From contig CALZKX010000276.1 of the NCBI GenBank assembly GCA_945788155.1, positions 1 to 10,019 of the forward strand: a stretch of 10,019 bases of DNA, in the 5' to 3' direction. This document shows, one piece after another, positions 1-6,794 of the stretch (position 1 is the first letter of the stretch; every line of letters starts with the position of its first letter). Both the position numbers and the translations under genes were made by a program. The notes under the pieces are model-generated. The model saw nothing but the letters and a program-made list of their open reading frames with translations, was not told the DNA's origin and did not search any database. The stretch comes from an uncultured Flavobacteriaceae bacterium. GTDB lineage: Bacteria; Bacteroidota; Bacteroidia; Flavobacteriales; Flavobacteriaceae.

Positions 1-718
1 CCAACACTTTTAGCGATTGAATAAAGCCTTCGCCTTCTTCTCCCAACATATTATCTTTATGTATGCGGCAATTATCAAACACCAATTCTGCGGTTTCGCT
101 TGCGCGCATTCCTAATTTATCTTCTTTCTTACCTGATGTAAATCCTGGTGTTCCTTTTTCTAAAACAAATGCTGACATGCCACGAGAATCGCCTTTATCG
201 CCTGTTCTAGCAATTACAACTGCTATATCGCCACTTTTACCGTGAGTTATAAAATTTTTAGCACCATTAAGTACATAATAGTCTCCATCCTTAACAGCTG
301 TGGTGTTCATGCCTCCAGCATCACTTCCCGTATTATGCTCTGTTAAACCCCAAGCGCCAATCCACTCGGCCGAGGTTAATTTAGGTAACCATTTTTGCTT
401 TTGTGCTTCGTTTCCAAAATAGTAAATATGACCTGTGCACAAAGAATTATGAGCAGCTAGCGATAACCCAATTGATGGATCTACTTTAGAAATTTCTTCA
501 ATTATAGAGATGTATTCATGGTAACCAAGTCCTGATCCTCCATATTTTTCATCTACAAAAACTCCCATAAATCCCATTTCTCCAGCTTTTTTAAAAACCT
601 CAACAGGAAAAATTTGGGCTTCATCCCATTCCATGATATTTGGTCTAATATATTGTTCTGCAAAGTCCTTTGCTGAAGCTGCAATTAGTAATTGCTCTTC
701 ACTATAATTAAAATTCAT
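1..718 (-). CDS. Acyl-CoA dehydrogenase, N-terminal 239 residues (cut by left edge)
   Basis: Flavoenzyme that oxidises an acyl-CoA thioester to the trans-2-enoyl-CoA, passing electrons to electron-transfer flavoprotein in the cytoplasm. The reading frame starts at the ATG at 718-716 and stays open to the left edge. Residues 1-118 form the alpha-helical N-terminal domain, including FVDEKYGGSGLGY (54-66). Residues 121-139 carry the family's FAD/substrate signature (AWGLTEHNTGSDAGG), and the middle beta domain follows, with KLGMRASETAELVFDNCRI (201-219). The family is about 380 residues long, so the C-terminal helical domain with the usual catalytic glutamate lies outside the window. Motifs fit the short-chain or branched-chain group best, but the substrate cannot be set from this part. 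The start lies 20 bp after the stop of the helix-hairpin-helix gene on the same strand, so it is probably the last or a late gene of that operon. No Shine-Dalgarno is seen. Confidence 0.95.
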   Translation of the reverse strand, partial: MNFNYSEEQLLIAASAKDFAEQYIRPNIMEWDEAQIFPVEVFKKAGEMGFMGVFVDEKYGGSGLGYHEYISIIEEISKVDPSIGLSLAAHNSLCTGHIYYFGNEAQKQKWLPKLTSAEWIGAWGLTEHNTGSDAGGMNTTAVKDGDYYVLNGAKNFITHGKSGDIAVVIARTGDKGDSRGMSAFVLEKGTPGFTSGKKEDKLGMRASETAELVFDNCRIHKDNMLGEEGEGFIQSLKVL

Positions 719-738
719 AGCTATTTAATTGGTACTTA

Positions 739-1608
739 TTAATTGAGGGTCAAATATAATTTAATTATCTCAATTTTATCGACTGGGAAGTCTTTTACTT
801 TTGTTAATTCGTCCAAAGATTTAAATCCTTCGCGCAAGGTTCTTTGGTCTAAAATTTCATAAGCAATCTCATAATCTATATGCTGAATAGTAACGAGTTG
901 TTCGATAGTAACATTATTTAAATTAAACTTTTCAATTTGTCGAGGTGTTTTTACAGTAAATTCATTTAACAACCTTTTCAAAACTTCTGGGGAAATACCG
1001 TACACGTCTTGCAGCTGCACATCAGCAATAAATCCTTCTTTAAATTTGTTTCTGAATTTAATAACCCTATCAGAAAGTTTTTCACCTATTCCATTTACAC
1101 GTTGTAATTGTTTTGCAGTTGCGGTGTTAAGATTTATTTTTTGATCAAACGTTTTAGGTGTGTTATTTTGATATTTGAAACTTGTACTTGTTTTCGGATT
1201 TGTTACCCATTCTGGAAACTTAAAATAGGGTGATATGGTGTTTAATAAAGACTCTGAAACTTTGGTAACTTCTTGAAATTGTTTCGCAGAGTTTACCCAT
1301 TTGTTTTGCTCTCGAAATTTTAATAGTCTATCAATTTCAGTAGGCGACATTCCTAATGTATAGCCTTTATAATCTGTAATGTAATTTGGGTTGAATGGAA
1401 ATATTTTTGTTTGTCGTGTTTCTTTTTCAACTAAACGTAATGAATCTATTTCATTTTGAAATGCTATTAATTCGTCTTGATTAATAGATACTTCTTTTGA
1501 AGAAAAGTCTGCAAAAAAGTATAGGCTTTGCAAAACTGCAATTATTAGTAACAATATAAAAATCCCACTTCGTTGTCCTTTTGTGAACTTGAAATGGGAT
1601 TTCTTCAT
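739..1608 (-). CDS. Membrane-anchored helix-hairpin-helix (ComEA-like) protein
   Basis: A 289-residue protein with a short basic N-terminus, one hydrophobic segment (about 13-33) and a long region outside the membrane carrying repeated helix-hairpin-helix units, a fold that usually grips the DNA backbone without sequence preference. Three tandem units are visible at about 70-130, 157-219 and 227-289. The middle unit is the most canonical (KINLNTATAKQLQRVNGIGE, 157-176). The first keeps a weaker hairpin (TLGMSPTEID), and the third has lost the hairpin glycines (IQHIDYEIA, 241-249). The topology predicts that the repeats lie in the periplasm, as in the DNA-uptake receptor ComEA, but this protein is longer and its role is not known to me. 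DNA uptake, another periplasmic DNA role, or a protein-binding use of the fold are all possible. It lies 17 bp after the symporter gene and 20 bp before the acyl-CoA dehydrogenase, so it is probably cotranscribed with both. Confidence 0.9.
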   Translation of the reverse strand: MKKSHFKFTKGQRSGIFILLLIIAVLQSLYFFADFSSKEVSINQDELIAFQNEIDSLRLVEKETRQTKIFPFNPNYITDYKGYTLGMSPTEIDRLLKFREQNKWVNSAKQFQEVTKVSESLLNTISPYFKFPEWVTNPKTSTSFKYQNNTPKTFDQKINLNTATAKQLQRVNGIGEKLSDRVIKFRNKFKEGFIADVQLQDVYGISPEVLKRLLNEFTVKTPRQIEKFNLNNVTIEQLVTIQHIDYEIAYEILDQRTLREGFKSLDELTKVKDFPVDKIEIIKLYLTLN

Positions 1609-1625
1609 GATATTTTACTTTGCGG

Positions 1626-3218
1626 TTATTTGGTTGCCCTTATAGCATCCATATATCTTTTTAGTTCTTTTTTTACTTTTGGTGCCAAAATAACAATACC
1701 AACCATATTTGGCACCATCATTGCAAAAATCATGGCATCAGAGAAACCTATTACCGAACCAAGACTTGCAGCTGCACCTACAACAACAAACATACAGAAA
1801 ATGATTTTGTATGTGTATTCCATTTTTTTGGTTCTTCCAAACAAATAAGACCATCCTTGAAATCCATAATAAGACCAAGAAATCATTGTGCTAAATGCAA
1901 ATAAAATTACTGCAATAGTTAATACATAAGGGAACCAAGAAATAGCTGACTCGAATGCGCCAGAAGTTAGCAATATAGCTTCGGCATCGTTTAATCCTGC
2001 ATTAGCAGCTGTCACGTTTCCTGTAATAATAAGCACTAATGCCGTCATTGTACATACTAAAACCGTATCAATAAAGGGTTCTAATAATGCCACCATACCT
2101 TCACTTGCTGCGTATTTTGTTTTTACTGCAGAATGCGCAATGGAGGCTGAACCAACACCTGCTTCGTTAGAGAAAGCCGCACGCCTAAAACCTTGCACTA
2201 AAACCCCAACAGCTCCACCTGCGACACCTTCTGGGCTAAAAGCACCATTGAATATTTGCATAAAAGCAGAGCCAATCATATCGTAGTTTACAAAGATGAC
2301 GAATAGAGAAGCGGCTACATAAATAACTACCATAAAAGGCACAATCTTGTCGGTTACTTTTGCGATGGATTTTATACCACCAATAATTACAATACCAACA
2401 AAAACAGCCATGACCAAACCAAATGCCCAACCGTAACCATGTAAAAACGATTGTTCTCCTCCTGTAATATTTTCTACTAATTGAAAAGCTTGGTTTACTT
2501 GAAACATATTACCTCCACCAAATGAGCCACCAATAACAAATACAGCAAATACAGCTGCTAGTACTTTTCCTAACTTACCAAGTCCTTTAGATTTTAGCCC
2601 TTTAGTTAAGTAGTACATTGGCCCACCATAAACGGTTCCATCTTCTTCAATATCTCTATATTTTACACCTAGTGTACATTCTACGAATTTTGATGCCATT
2701 CCTAAAAACCCAGCTATAATCATCCAAAATGTTGCTCCAGCTCCACCAATTGAAACTGCAATGGCAACTCCAGCAATATTACCTAAACCAACTGTTGCAG
2801 AAAGTGCTGCTGTTAGTGCTTGAAAATGACTTACTTCTCCATCATGTCCTTCTATAGCAATCGTTTCTATGGCATCACCTCCTGGTGTTGAATCACCAGC
2901 AGCAGTCATAGTTTCATGGTGATCAATATCATCATATTTACCTCTTACAATATTGATTGATGTAAAAAACCCTTTAAAGTTTATAAAATTAAAATAGAAA
3001 GTGAAATACGTTGCACCTAAAATCAATGGAAAGAGCACCCAATAAATTTGAACGTCATCTGAAAATGGAATTTGATAGAAAATGAAATTAACAAACCATC
3101 CAGTTGCATTGCCAAATGCCTGATCTATCTTTTCGTCAATACCCATTTCATGAACTTCTTGAGCGAATGTTAAAATTGGTAAAATAAGTGCAACTATTGA
3201 AAGAAGGTATTTCTTCAT
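1626..3218 (-). CDS. Alanine/glycine:cation symporter (AGCS family)
   Basis: Inner-membrane symporter that takes up alanine or glycine with sodium (or protons). The 530 residues hold many hydrophobic segments and clear family blocks: GEVSHFQALTAALSATVGLG (127-146) and IAGVAIAVSIGGAGATFW (148-165), FVECTLGVKYRDIEEDGTVY (178-197) followed by GGPMYYL, and RRAAFSNEAGVGSASIAHSA (345-364), which matches the conserved segment near the substrate site. Two things differ from short AGCS members: an N-terminal signal-peptide-like stretch (1-20, MKKYLL...LTFAQ) and a long polar loop rich in Asp, Glu and His (about 94-127) before the first conserved block. The start at 3218 is the first ATG and gives the signal sequence. 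The 121 bp upstream, to the potassium channel stop, are AT-rich with a run of nine A (3279-3287, T on the coding strand). I see no convincing TAnnTTTG there, so the promoter is unassigned. It is probably the first gene of an operon with the next two. The exact substrate is not determined. Confidence 0.95.
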   Translation of the reverse strand: MKKYLLSIVALILPILTFAQEVHEMGIDEKIDQAFGNATGWFVNFIFYQIPFSDDVQIYWVLFPLILGATYFTFYFNFINFKGFFTSINIVRGKYDDIDHHETMTAAGDSTPGGDAIETIAIEGHDGEVSHFQALTAALSATVGLGNIAGVAIAVSIGGAGATFWMIIAGFLGMASKFVECTLGVKYRDIEEDGTVYGGPMYYLTKGLKSKGLGKLGKVLAAVFAVFVIGGSFGGGNMFQVNQAFQLVENITGGEQSFLHGYGWAFGLVMAVFVGIVIIGGIKSIAKVTDKIVPFMVVIYVAASLFVIFVNYDMIGSAFMQIFNGAFSPEGVAGGAVGVLVQGFRRAAFSNEAGVGSASIAHSAVKTKYAASEGMVALLEPFIDTVLVCTMTALVLIITGNVTAANAGLNDAEAILLTSGAFESAISWFPYVLTIAVILFAFSTMISWSYYGFQGWSYLFGRTKKMEYTYKIIFCMFVVVGAAASLGSVIGFSDAMIFAMMVPNMVGIVILAPKVKKELKRYMDAIRATK

Positions 3219-3339
3219 AATTAAAAATGTTAGTTAGTTTTATATATTATAAATGTTGGTTTAAGCTAGCAAGATGCTAAAAAAAAATGAGTTTTTAAAG
3301 TATAACCGTAATTTAACATAGTGCTGCGTTCTCAAAAGC

Positions 3340-4368
3340 CTACTCCACTTCTATATTATAAAGTGAATTGAGCTTTTGTATTTGCTCTGGTCGTCCCAGA
3401 ACTATCACTTTAGAATTAGGATTTAATTTCTGTTCTGCCTCTGGATTAATTAAGTATTCGCCTTTATTATTTTTGTAACCTATAACGTTGCAGCCTGTTT
3501 TTTTACGTAAATCTAAATCTCTAATGGTTTTAATTTGAGATGTATCGTAAAGATGTTCCACAGCAATTTCTTCAATATTTATATTGGTCTTACCTACTAT
3601 TGAAAGGTTATCGATAAACTCCAACAAATCTGGCACAACCACTAAAGATGCCATGTGATCACCTCCAATTTTATCTGGTAGTATAACATTGTTAGCTCCT
3701 GCTAGTTTTAATTTTCCGTAGGTGGTTTCCTGTGAAGCACGACTTATAATGCGAATATTTTTATTTATTTGTCTAGCTGAGAGTACTACAAAAACATTAT
3801 CGGAATCGTTGGGTAAAGCTGATATTAAACAATTTGCGCGCTCAACACCTGCTTGCAAAAGTATTTCGTCTTCATTTGCATTTCCTAGTATAAATGGCAC
3901 CAAATCGCTTTGATGTTTATCAACCGTTTCTTTTTTTGTTTCAATGACAACAAAAGACCTTTTGTGAGCCAACAACTTTTTGGCTGCTTGTTTACCGTTT
4001 CTTCCATAACCACAAATAATAACATGGTTTGAAAGTGCATCAATCTTTTTTTGCATCTTTTTTTGTTTTAGTTCTTCAAGATCATTTTTAGTAAGTATAT
4101 ATTCAGTAATTACTTTAATAGCATAACCAACTATAACAACACTTGTTAAAATTAAGAATATGGTAAATATTTTTGTTTCGGGATCTAAGGGCTTAACCTC
4201 ACCAAAACCAACTGTTGTAATTGTTATTACAGTCATGTATAACGAGTCAATCCAACTGTAATCGGTCATTATTTTAAAACCAAATACACCAATAATAAGT
4301 ACTGCAATTAAAAGAATAATTGCAATATTAATTTTAGACCGAAATACTTTTACTAAAGGATTTGTCAT
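3340..4368 (-). CDS. Two-TM potassium channel with RCK (TrkA-N/TrkA-C) domain
   Basis: Potassium-selective channel subunit, expected to assemble as a tetramer in the inner membrane and to be gated by a ligand on its cytoplasmic RCK domain. Order along 342 residues: TM1 (about 14-33), pore helix and selectivity filter TITTVGFGE (49-57, filter TVGFG 52-56), TM2 (about 66-90), a charged linker (92-112), a Rossmann-type TrkA-N domain with GYGRNG (120-125) and the acidic end of the second strand at E143, then a TrkA-C domain (about 258-336). This is the MthK-like architecture. The nucleotide or ion that gates it cannot be read from the sequence. The ATG at 4368 lies 3 bp after the stop of the PspC-like gene, which suggests translational coupling. 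The linker contains an in-frame ATG (M105, 4056-4054) after an A-rich stretch, at the place where MthK makes a separate RCK-only product. No clear terminator follows the stop. Confidence 0.95.
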   Translation of the reverse strand: MTNPLVKVFRSKINIAIILLIAVLIIGVFGFKIMTDYSWIDSLYMTVITITTVGFGEVKPLDPETKIFTIFLILTSVVIVGYAIKVITEYILTKNDLEELKQKKMQKKIDALSNHVIICGYGRNGKQAAKKLLAHKRSFVVIETKKETVDKHQSDLVPFILGNANEDEILLQAGVERANCLISALPNDSDNVFVVLSARQINKNIRIISRASQETTYGKLKLAGANNVILPDKIGGDHMASLVVVPDLLEFIDNLSIVGKTNINIEEIAVEHLYDTSQIKTIRDLDLRKKTGCNVIGYKNNKGEYLINPEAEQKLNPNSKVIVLGRPEQIQKLNSLYNIEVE

Positions 4369-4371
4369 AGG

Positions 4372-4599
4372 TTATAAATCGAATACCGAGCTTCGTTTTG
4401 TATATAGTAAATCTTTTATTCGCATCCAAAATGCTATAAATAAGTAGAGTGCAAAACCAAACCCAAGGGTTACAAAGGTTAAGTACATAAAAGATGTTCT
4501 TACCACTTTGGCTCGTATTCCCAAGCGATCTGCAATACGTTGACATACGTAGTAACCGTGTTTTTGAAAATAGAGTAAGGTCTTGTAAAAAATGTTCAT
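4372..4599 (-). CDS. Short PspC-domain membrane protein
   Basis: A 75-residue protein matching the PspC domain, named for phage-shock protein C, which in enterobacteria senses inner-membrane stress. The match is IADRLGIRAKVVRTSFMYL (22-40) followed by one membrane segment (about 36-59, ending in ALYLFIAFWM) and a basic tail. The usual glycine-rich start of the domain (G-V-x-G-G-L-A) is replaced by GYYVCQRIADRLG, as I recall from the short flavobacterial versions. There is no room for a separate signalling domain and no pspA-like gene is in view, so a phage-shock role is not shown. It is in the middle of a tight three-gene block: 18 bp after the DUF2851 gene and 3 bp before the potassium channel, which makes a link to membrane potential or ion flow plausible but unproven. 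A longer frame overlapping it (4334-4657) was rejected because only this frame shows the domain. Confidence 0.85.
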   Translation of the reverse strand: MNIFYKTLLYFQKHGYYVCQRIADRLGIRAKVVRTSFMYLTFVTLGFGFALYLFIAFWMRIKDLLYTKRSSVFDL

Positions 4600-4617
4600 G
4601 CTGCAAGGTAATTAAAT

Positions 4618-5886
4618 CTAGGAAATTATTGAACTCCCAACAGCACATTGTAAACATTTATTTTTACTGCAATATTCGTTCTTTAATTGTAAAAGGGCTT
4701 GTGACTGTAGAGCTGAAGTAGATATTTCTTTTAAAGAATTGAACTTGTTGACGATACTATTGTTTTCTGATGGTAATTGCTGTATGACATTTTGTATAAT
4801 GTTATTTACAATTTTTCCTTGATGCTTTCCATACAAAAACTTTAAAGGCACAATGGTATTAATGATTAAAAGGTTGGTAAATGTGTTTGTTATTTTTTTA
4901 GTCGATTTTTTTGATGATGTGTTAAATGTATAATGGGTTTCCCAGAATAATGATGTTTTCACATTAAAAATAGCATAGATGTCTTCAGTGGTTTTTGATT
5001 CAATTATTTTAGAAAATAAATTGGTGTGTTTATGGTACAAATTGGCCAGTTGCGATAATCTAATGGTTGGAAAATTTGATGGTCGCAACCTAAAAAACTG
5101 TATTGGCATTACTCCAGTATTAGTGAGTTGGTATTTGGTTTTTAAAAACCCATATTCATTTTGTAATTCTTTAAAGTAATAGTCTTGTACATCAGGTTCT
5201 AATAAGCCAGCTTGCCCAAACAATAAGGCTTCAATGCTTTGTAATTTGGGTTGTTGTTGTCGTAATACCGAGAAATCGAATGAATTTGCCAAACTTAAAA
5301 AAGCATCAGCGTTTACTTTTAAGCCAAAATTTTTAGCAAGCATTTTAAACAATACCTCTTCCCAGTTATTATTGGATTGTTTTAGGAGTAATTCGATATT
5401 ATTTGCTTTTCGTTCTAAACGCTCAAAATATAAACGCTCCAGCCAATTGTGGATTATAAAATCGTCAACAACTGGAAAATCGTTTTCACAATTAATCCAC
5501 TTGTTGCTTTTAGAAAACAGCTTTTCATAACTTAATAAAACATCTTTTGAGATATGCGATTTAAGTTCTAAGGTTGGTATAACGGTTTTGTCTTTCCTAA
5601 AAACATCTATATCGTGTTCCCAAACTATATGTAAAATTACATTATCATAATTCTTATCGCTTTCATGATTATGGACATACCAATCACTGGATTTAACATG
5701 GATTTCAACATTTCCTGCCCACAATTGTTCGTCTATATATATTTGTGCATTAAAAAAATCTGGTCCAGAATCATGATTATGAACGCCAACATTTACAATT
5801 AAAATTGTTTTGTGCGCTGTTGTTTGTAAGTTAACTGCATTAAACTTTTTATATTTCCATATATAGTGTAGAAAATTTTCTTGCAT
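4618..5886 (-). CDS. DUF2851 family protein
   Basis: A conserved 422-residue protein of unknown function, recognised as DUF2851, a family found mainly in Bacteroidota. Conserved-looking blocks are HNHDSGPDFFNAQI (36-49), AGNVEIHVKSSDWYVHNH (57-74) and YDNVILHIVWEHDIDV (80-95) in the N-terminal part, then a long helical region, and at the C-terminus YCSKNKCLQCAVG (405-417). The protein has exactly four cysteines: C133 and the C-terminal C406-x4-C411-x2-C414, a set that could hold a zinc ion or iron-sulfur cluster. The spacing of P42-D43 and E61-x-H63-x-K65 recalls PD-(D/E)XK nucleases, but this is my inference. No signal peptide or membrane segment is seen, so it is probably cytoplasmic. It is the first gene of the block with the PspC-like protein and the potassium channel. 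Only 34 bp separate its start from the palindromic element upstream. Confidence 0.9.
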   Translation of the reverse strand: MQENFLHYIWKYKKFNAVNLQTTAHKTILIVNVGVHNHDSGPDFFNAQIYIDEQLWAGNVEIHVKSSDWYVHNHESDKNYDNVILHIVWEHDIDVFRKDKTVIPTLELKSHISKDVLLSYEKLFSKSNKWINCENDFPVVDDFIIHNWLERLYFERLERKANNIELLLKQSNNNWEEVLFKMLAKNFGLKVNADAFLSLANSFDFSVLRQQQPKLQSIEALLFGQAGLLEPDVQDYYFKELQNEYGFLKTKYQLTNTGVMPIQFFRLRPSNFPTIRLSQLANLYHKHTNLFSKIIESKTTEDIYAIFNVKTSLFWETHYTFNTSSKKSTKKITNTFTNLLIINTIVPLKFLYGKHQGKIVNNIIQNVIQQLPSENNSIVNKFNSLKEISTSALQSQALLQLKNEYCSKNKCLQCAVGSSIIS

Positions 5887-5890
5887 ATAA

Positions 5891-5898
5891 CTAAATTA
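5891..5898 (-). promoter_or_regulatory. Possible -7 element for the DUF2851 operon
   Basis: On the minus strand these bases read TAATTTAG, one mismatch from the Bacteroidota -7 motif TAnnTTTG, four bases before the ATG of the DUF2851 gene. That would give a nearly leaderless transcript, as for pyrE in this window. No matching -33 TTG is seen, so this is a weak candidate. It is the best-placed one in the 34 bp between the gene and the palindromic element. Confidence 0.3.
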
Positions 5899-5920
5899 GC
5901 TAAAATAGTTGTAAGAAAAA

Positions 5921-6048
5921 ATGAGGCTGTCTAAAAAGCAAAGAAGAACTATAATTTGTCTTGCTTAGCATAGTAGAAGAATCTTAAATATTAGATATTT
6001 CGACTGCGCTCAATATGACACTAAAAATTACTTTTTAAATAGCCTCAT
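5921..6048. repeat. Palindromic intergenic element with 18-bp terminal inverted repeats
   Basis: The left arm ATGAGGCTGTCTAAAAAG (5921-5938) pairs with the right arm CTTTTTAAATAGCCTCAT (6031-6048) at 16 of 18 positions. Between the arms the sequence holds TTTCGACTGCGCTCAATATG (5998-6017) and AGAAGAATCTTAAATATTAG (5975-5994). These resemble a dispersed palindromic sequence I remember from flavobacterial intergenic regions (forms like TCTCGACTGCGCTCGAAATG), here degraded. It carries no gene, and its size (128 bp) and ends fit a MITE-like or REP-like element. In RNA either strand could fold into a long hairpin closed by the arms, so it may also act as a transcription barrier between the NUDIX gene and the DUF2851 operon. 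No target-site duplication is clear. Copy number elsewhere in the genome cannot be seen here. Confidence 0.6.
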
Positions 6049-6120
6049 CAATCTTTGAAAGCTAATATGATTACTTTCGTTTACTTGCGCTGAACTTGCT
6101 TTTGTAGCATAAACACAAAT

Positions 6121-6156
6121 AACTTGTACTTAGTTTTTCGAAGTATTTAACAAGTT
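6121..6156 (-). terminator. Weak bulged hairpin below the NUDIX gene
   Basis: AACTTG (6121-6126) pairs with CAAGTT (6151-6156), and inside it TACTT (6127-6131) pairs with AAGTA (6141-6145), leaving a five-base bulge (6146-6150) and a nine-base loop. It starts about 32 bp downstream of the NUDIX stop codon. On the minus strand only a short mixed T-rich stretch follows, so it is a poor intrinsic terminator. The rest of 6049-6187 shows no gene: one 33-codon open stretch on the minus strand (6129-6028) has no ATG until just before its end. Confidence 0.25.
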
Positions 6157-6187
6157 TATATGAAGGCATTAAACGAGCACCAAAAAA

Positions 6188-6769
6188 CTACAACAAAGTT
6201 CTAATATTAGCATAACTATTTCTCAAGGCTTTAGCTTGTTTTTTCTTACCTAGCCATTTTACTTTAGTAATACCTTCAGTTGTTTCAGGTATTAACTCGC
6301 CATGATAAGTGGTAAACATTTCAAACCAATAGGTGATTTTTATTTTATAACGTCCATTGCGCTTAAAAATATGATACGTAGTTTCCAATGGTTTTCTAAT
6401 GGATAAGCCTTTAACACCAGTTTCTTCTTCTACTTCCCGAATTGCACCTTCTTCAATAGTCTCTTTGCTTTTAACACTCCCTTTAGGTAAATCCCATTTA
6501 TTATTTCGATAAATAAATAACACCTTTCCTTTATTATTAATTACTTTTCCTCCACCTGCAATTACATTTGGAAATTTTTTTAAAAATTTCTTTAGCAACT
6601 TCTTCTTATTAGGATGATATAAGTAAACTCCTTTATTTTCAGTTTTTCGAAAATCACGAACCACTCTGGGTAAATCAACATACTTTAAAGGGTATGTTTT
6701 GTAAAGCTTATCCTCTGATACTTCAGACGTTAAAATGATTGGTTTGTCGTTGACAAAAACTTTATACAT
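6188..6769 (-). CDS. NUDIX hydrolase
   Basis: Hydrolase of a nucleoside diphosphate linked to another group; the substrate is not known. The NUDIX box is complete from G97 to V119 and fits GX5EX7REUXEEXGU: G97, E103, R111-E112, E115-E116, G118. The glutamates bind the catalytic magnesium. WDLPKGSV (92-99) leads into the box, and the first strand of the fold begins around AGGGKV (71-76). A roughly 68-residue N-terminal extension precedes the domain; it contains a lysine-rich stretch NKKKLLKKFLKKF (54-66) and could bind nucleic acid or a partner. The total of 193 residues is longer than a minimal NUDIX protein (about 130-150). It is transcribed divergently from pyrE with 129 bp between the two starts. 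A housecleaning role on damaged nucleotides is possible from the neighbour but not shown. The ATG at 6769 is the first good start, without a Shine-Dalgarno. Confidence 0.95.
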   Translation of the reverse strand: MYKVFVNDKPIILTSEVSEDKLYKTYPLKYVDLPRVVRDFRKTENKGVYLYHPNKKKLLKKFLKKFPNVIAGGGKVINNKGKVLFIYRNNKWDLPKGSVKSKETIEEGAIREVEEETGVKGLSIRKPLETTYHIFKRNGRYKIKITYWFEMFTTYHGELIPETTEGITKVKWLGKKKQAKALRNSYANIRTLL

Positions 6770-6794
6770 TGTGTATATAAGGTATTAGGCTTTG

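Noticed and set aside
1573..1848. A 91-residue open frame on the plus strand
   Set aside because: It lies antisense to the ends of the symporter and helix-hairpin-helix genes, both of which have strong family support.
3264..3287. TAGC-AAGAT-GCTA stem followed by nine A on the plus strand, considered as a terminator
   Set aside because: The T run would follow the stem only if read in the wrong sense: on the minus strand, where both flanking genes lie, the T run comes before the stem. The stem has only four pairs.
4334..4657. A 107-residue open frame on the minus strand overlapping the PspC-like gene
   Set aside because: It overlaps three genes in another frame and has no family features. The frame at 4372-4599 carries the PspC-type domain and fits the operon spacing.
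4979..5530. Two plus-strand open frames (4979-5179 and 5234-5530)
   Set aside because: Both are antisense to the DUF2851 gene, whose conserved blocks cover the region; neither looks like a protein family.
6028..6129. A 33-codon open stretch on the minus strand reaching through the right arm of the palindromic element
   Set aside because: It follows directly after a TAA, has no ATG until six codons before its stop, and shows no recognisable domain. It is more likely part of a dispersed repeat or chance.
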